Assembly (NCBI RefSeq): GCF_016909185.1
Contig: NZ_JAFBFH010000010.1
Coordinates: 62,001 to 126,000 of the forward strand
Length of the DNA: 64,000 nt
Source of the DNA: Siminovitchia thermophila
Lineage (GTDB): Bacteria > Bacillota > Bacilli > Bacillales > Bacillaceae_C
Direction of reading: 5' to 3'
Positions within the stretch are counted from its first letter, which is position 1. Every line of letters begins with the position of its first letter. Of this stretch, positions 63,430-64,000 are shown one piece after another. The position numbers were made by a program, and so were the translations under genes. The notes beneath the pieces were generated by a model, which ran no database searches, was not told the origin of the DNA, and worked only from the letters and a program-made list of their open reading frames with translations.

Positions 63430-64000
63430 CATCTTCCCTCCTTTTGGAGAAGTTCCTCGCAAATCTGGAATGGAGCCAATGTCTTTTCCTGCACTTCTCT
63501 CAATGTGGCATCCCCCGTCAGCTCAGTCAACTCATATGCTCCATCTTTCCAGTGGAAGACGGCGAGATCCGTGATAATGACATCGGCCACACGCTCAGCC
63601 GTAATTGGAAAAGTGCAGCGCTCCACAAGCTTTGGGGAACCGTCCTTAGAAACATGGCTCATCGTGATAATGATCTTTTTGGTGCCGGATAACAAGTCCA
63701 TGGCTCCGCCGACACCGATGATATCCTTCCCGGGAATGGCCCAGTTGGCCACATGACCACTTCCATCGACCTGCAACGCCCCGAGAATAGCGACATCCAC
63801 ATGGCCTCCTCTGATCATCGCGAATGAGTCCGCACTATGGAAATAAGAAGCACCTACGGCTTCGCCGACCGGGAGCTTGCCCGCGTTGACCAGATTCGGA
63901 TCGACCTCATCCTCTTCAACAGATGTCACGCCCAGAAGCCCGTTTTCCGTATGGAGATAATATTTGCTCTGGTCCAGATAATTGGGAACTAAAGTAGGAA
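63429..64000 (-). CDS. 3-oxoacid CoA-transferase subunit B (start outside window)
   Basis: The minus-strand frame is open from the window edge ([40 protein letters not shown]) to the stop overlapping the thiolase start. About 190 residues are visible. Family-I CoA-transferase beta-subunit motifs are present: the Glu in HTENGLLG is the catalytic glutamate region, then [20 protein letters not shown] and [16 protein letters not shown]. It moves CoA from succinyl-CoA to a 3-oxoacid such as 3-oxoadipate or acetoacetate. Coupling to the thiolase suggests the two act in sequence. The A subunit presumably lies just outside. Confidence 0.92.
   Translation of the reverse strand, partial: PTLVPNYLDQSKYYLHTENGLLGVTSVEEDEVDPNLVNAGKLPVGEAVGASYFHSADSFAMIRGGHVDVAILGALQVDGSGHVANWAIPGKDIIGVGGAMDLLSGTKKIIITMSHVSKDGSPKLVERCTFPITAERVADVIITDLAVFHWKDGAYELTELTGDATLREVQEKTLAPFQICEELLQKEGR

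Noticed and set aside
62402-63574. A 390-codon plus-strand open frame over the thiolase gene
   Set aside because: It is antisense to a thiolase with complete catalytic motifs and coupled translation; the encoded protein is Ser/Pro/Ala-rich with no recognisable domain.

Overview
The window is Bacillaceae-type chromosomal DNA: Gram-positive ribosome-binding sites (AAAGGAGG), frequent GTG and TTG starts, a tapA-sipW-tasA-like locus, a sevenfold Mrp antiporter operon, a TPP-riboswitch-controlled thiT, and PerR/Fur-type boxes. I cannot name the species from sequence alone. No tRNA, rRNA or CRISPR array is visible.

Region 1 (1-16.3 kb) is a secreted-peptidase and peptide-import zone. It holds an M64 metallopeptidase (cut by the window edge), an M6 immune-inhibitor-A-like metalloprotease, two S15 X-Pro dipeptidyl-peptidase-like hydrolases, and between them a complete five-gene Opp/Dpp-type ABC transporter operon (two ATPases, lipoprotein, two permeases). 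A small P-loop kinase and a decayed prsA foldase remnant also lie here.

Region 2 (16.6-25 kb) is mixed housekeeping: a nitrilase, two thiol-redox proteins, thiT with its riboswitch, a frameshifted fibronectin-III/DUF3238 gene, a chemoreceptor and a DUF420 membrane protein.

Region 3 (25.1-35.0 kb) is the most striking part. One same-strand run of eight genes contains a giant M14-FIMAH-M28 double exopeptidase, a TapA-like protein, SipW, and three TasA/CalY-like fibre-type proteins alternating with an M14-FIMAH carboxypeptidase and a FIMAH-M28 aminopeptidase. The same ~80-residue helical module (which I recognise as the FIMAH domain) also ends the M6 and both S15 proteins. Six peptidases of four catalytic families within 33 kb thus share one non-catalytic module, beside fibre-type proteins and a peptide importer. 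I infer a matrix-associated protein-degradation and peptide-scavenging system.

Region 4 (36-50.6 kb) holds an M48 membrane peptidase, a second chemoreceptor, mrpABCDEFG with a divergent KdpD-like universal stress protein, and a P1B-4 ATPase (PfeT type) behind PerR/Fur-like boxes.

Region 5 (50.6-64 kb) is accessory. It has a MITE-like repeat, an IS3-family remnant, a nucleotidyltransferase, a two-component system with a SHOCT protein, a DJ-1-family/membrane-protein cluster and a decayed PD-(D/E)XK nuclease gene. It ends with a catabolic set: an acyl-CoA-dehydrogenase-like flavoprotein, an SDR, a beta-ketoadipyl-CoA-type thiolase and a CoA-transferase subunit, the last cut by the window edge.
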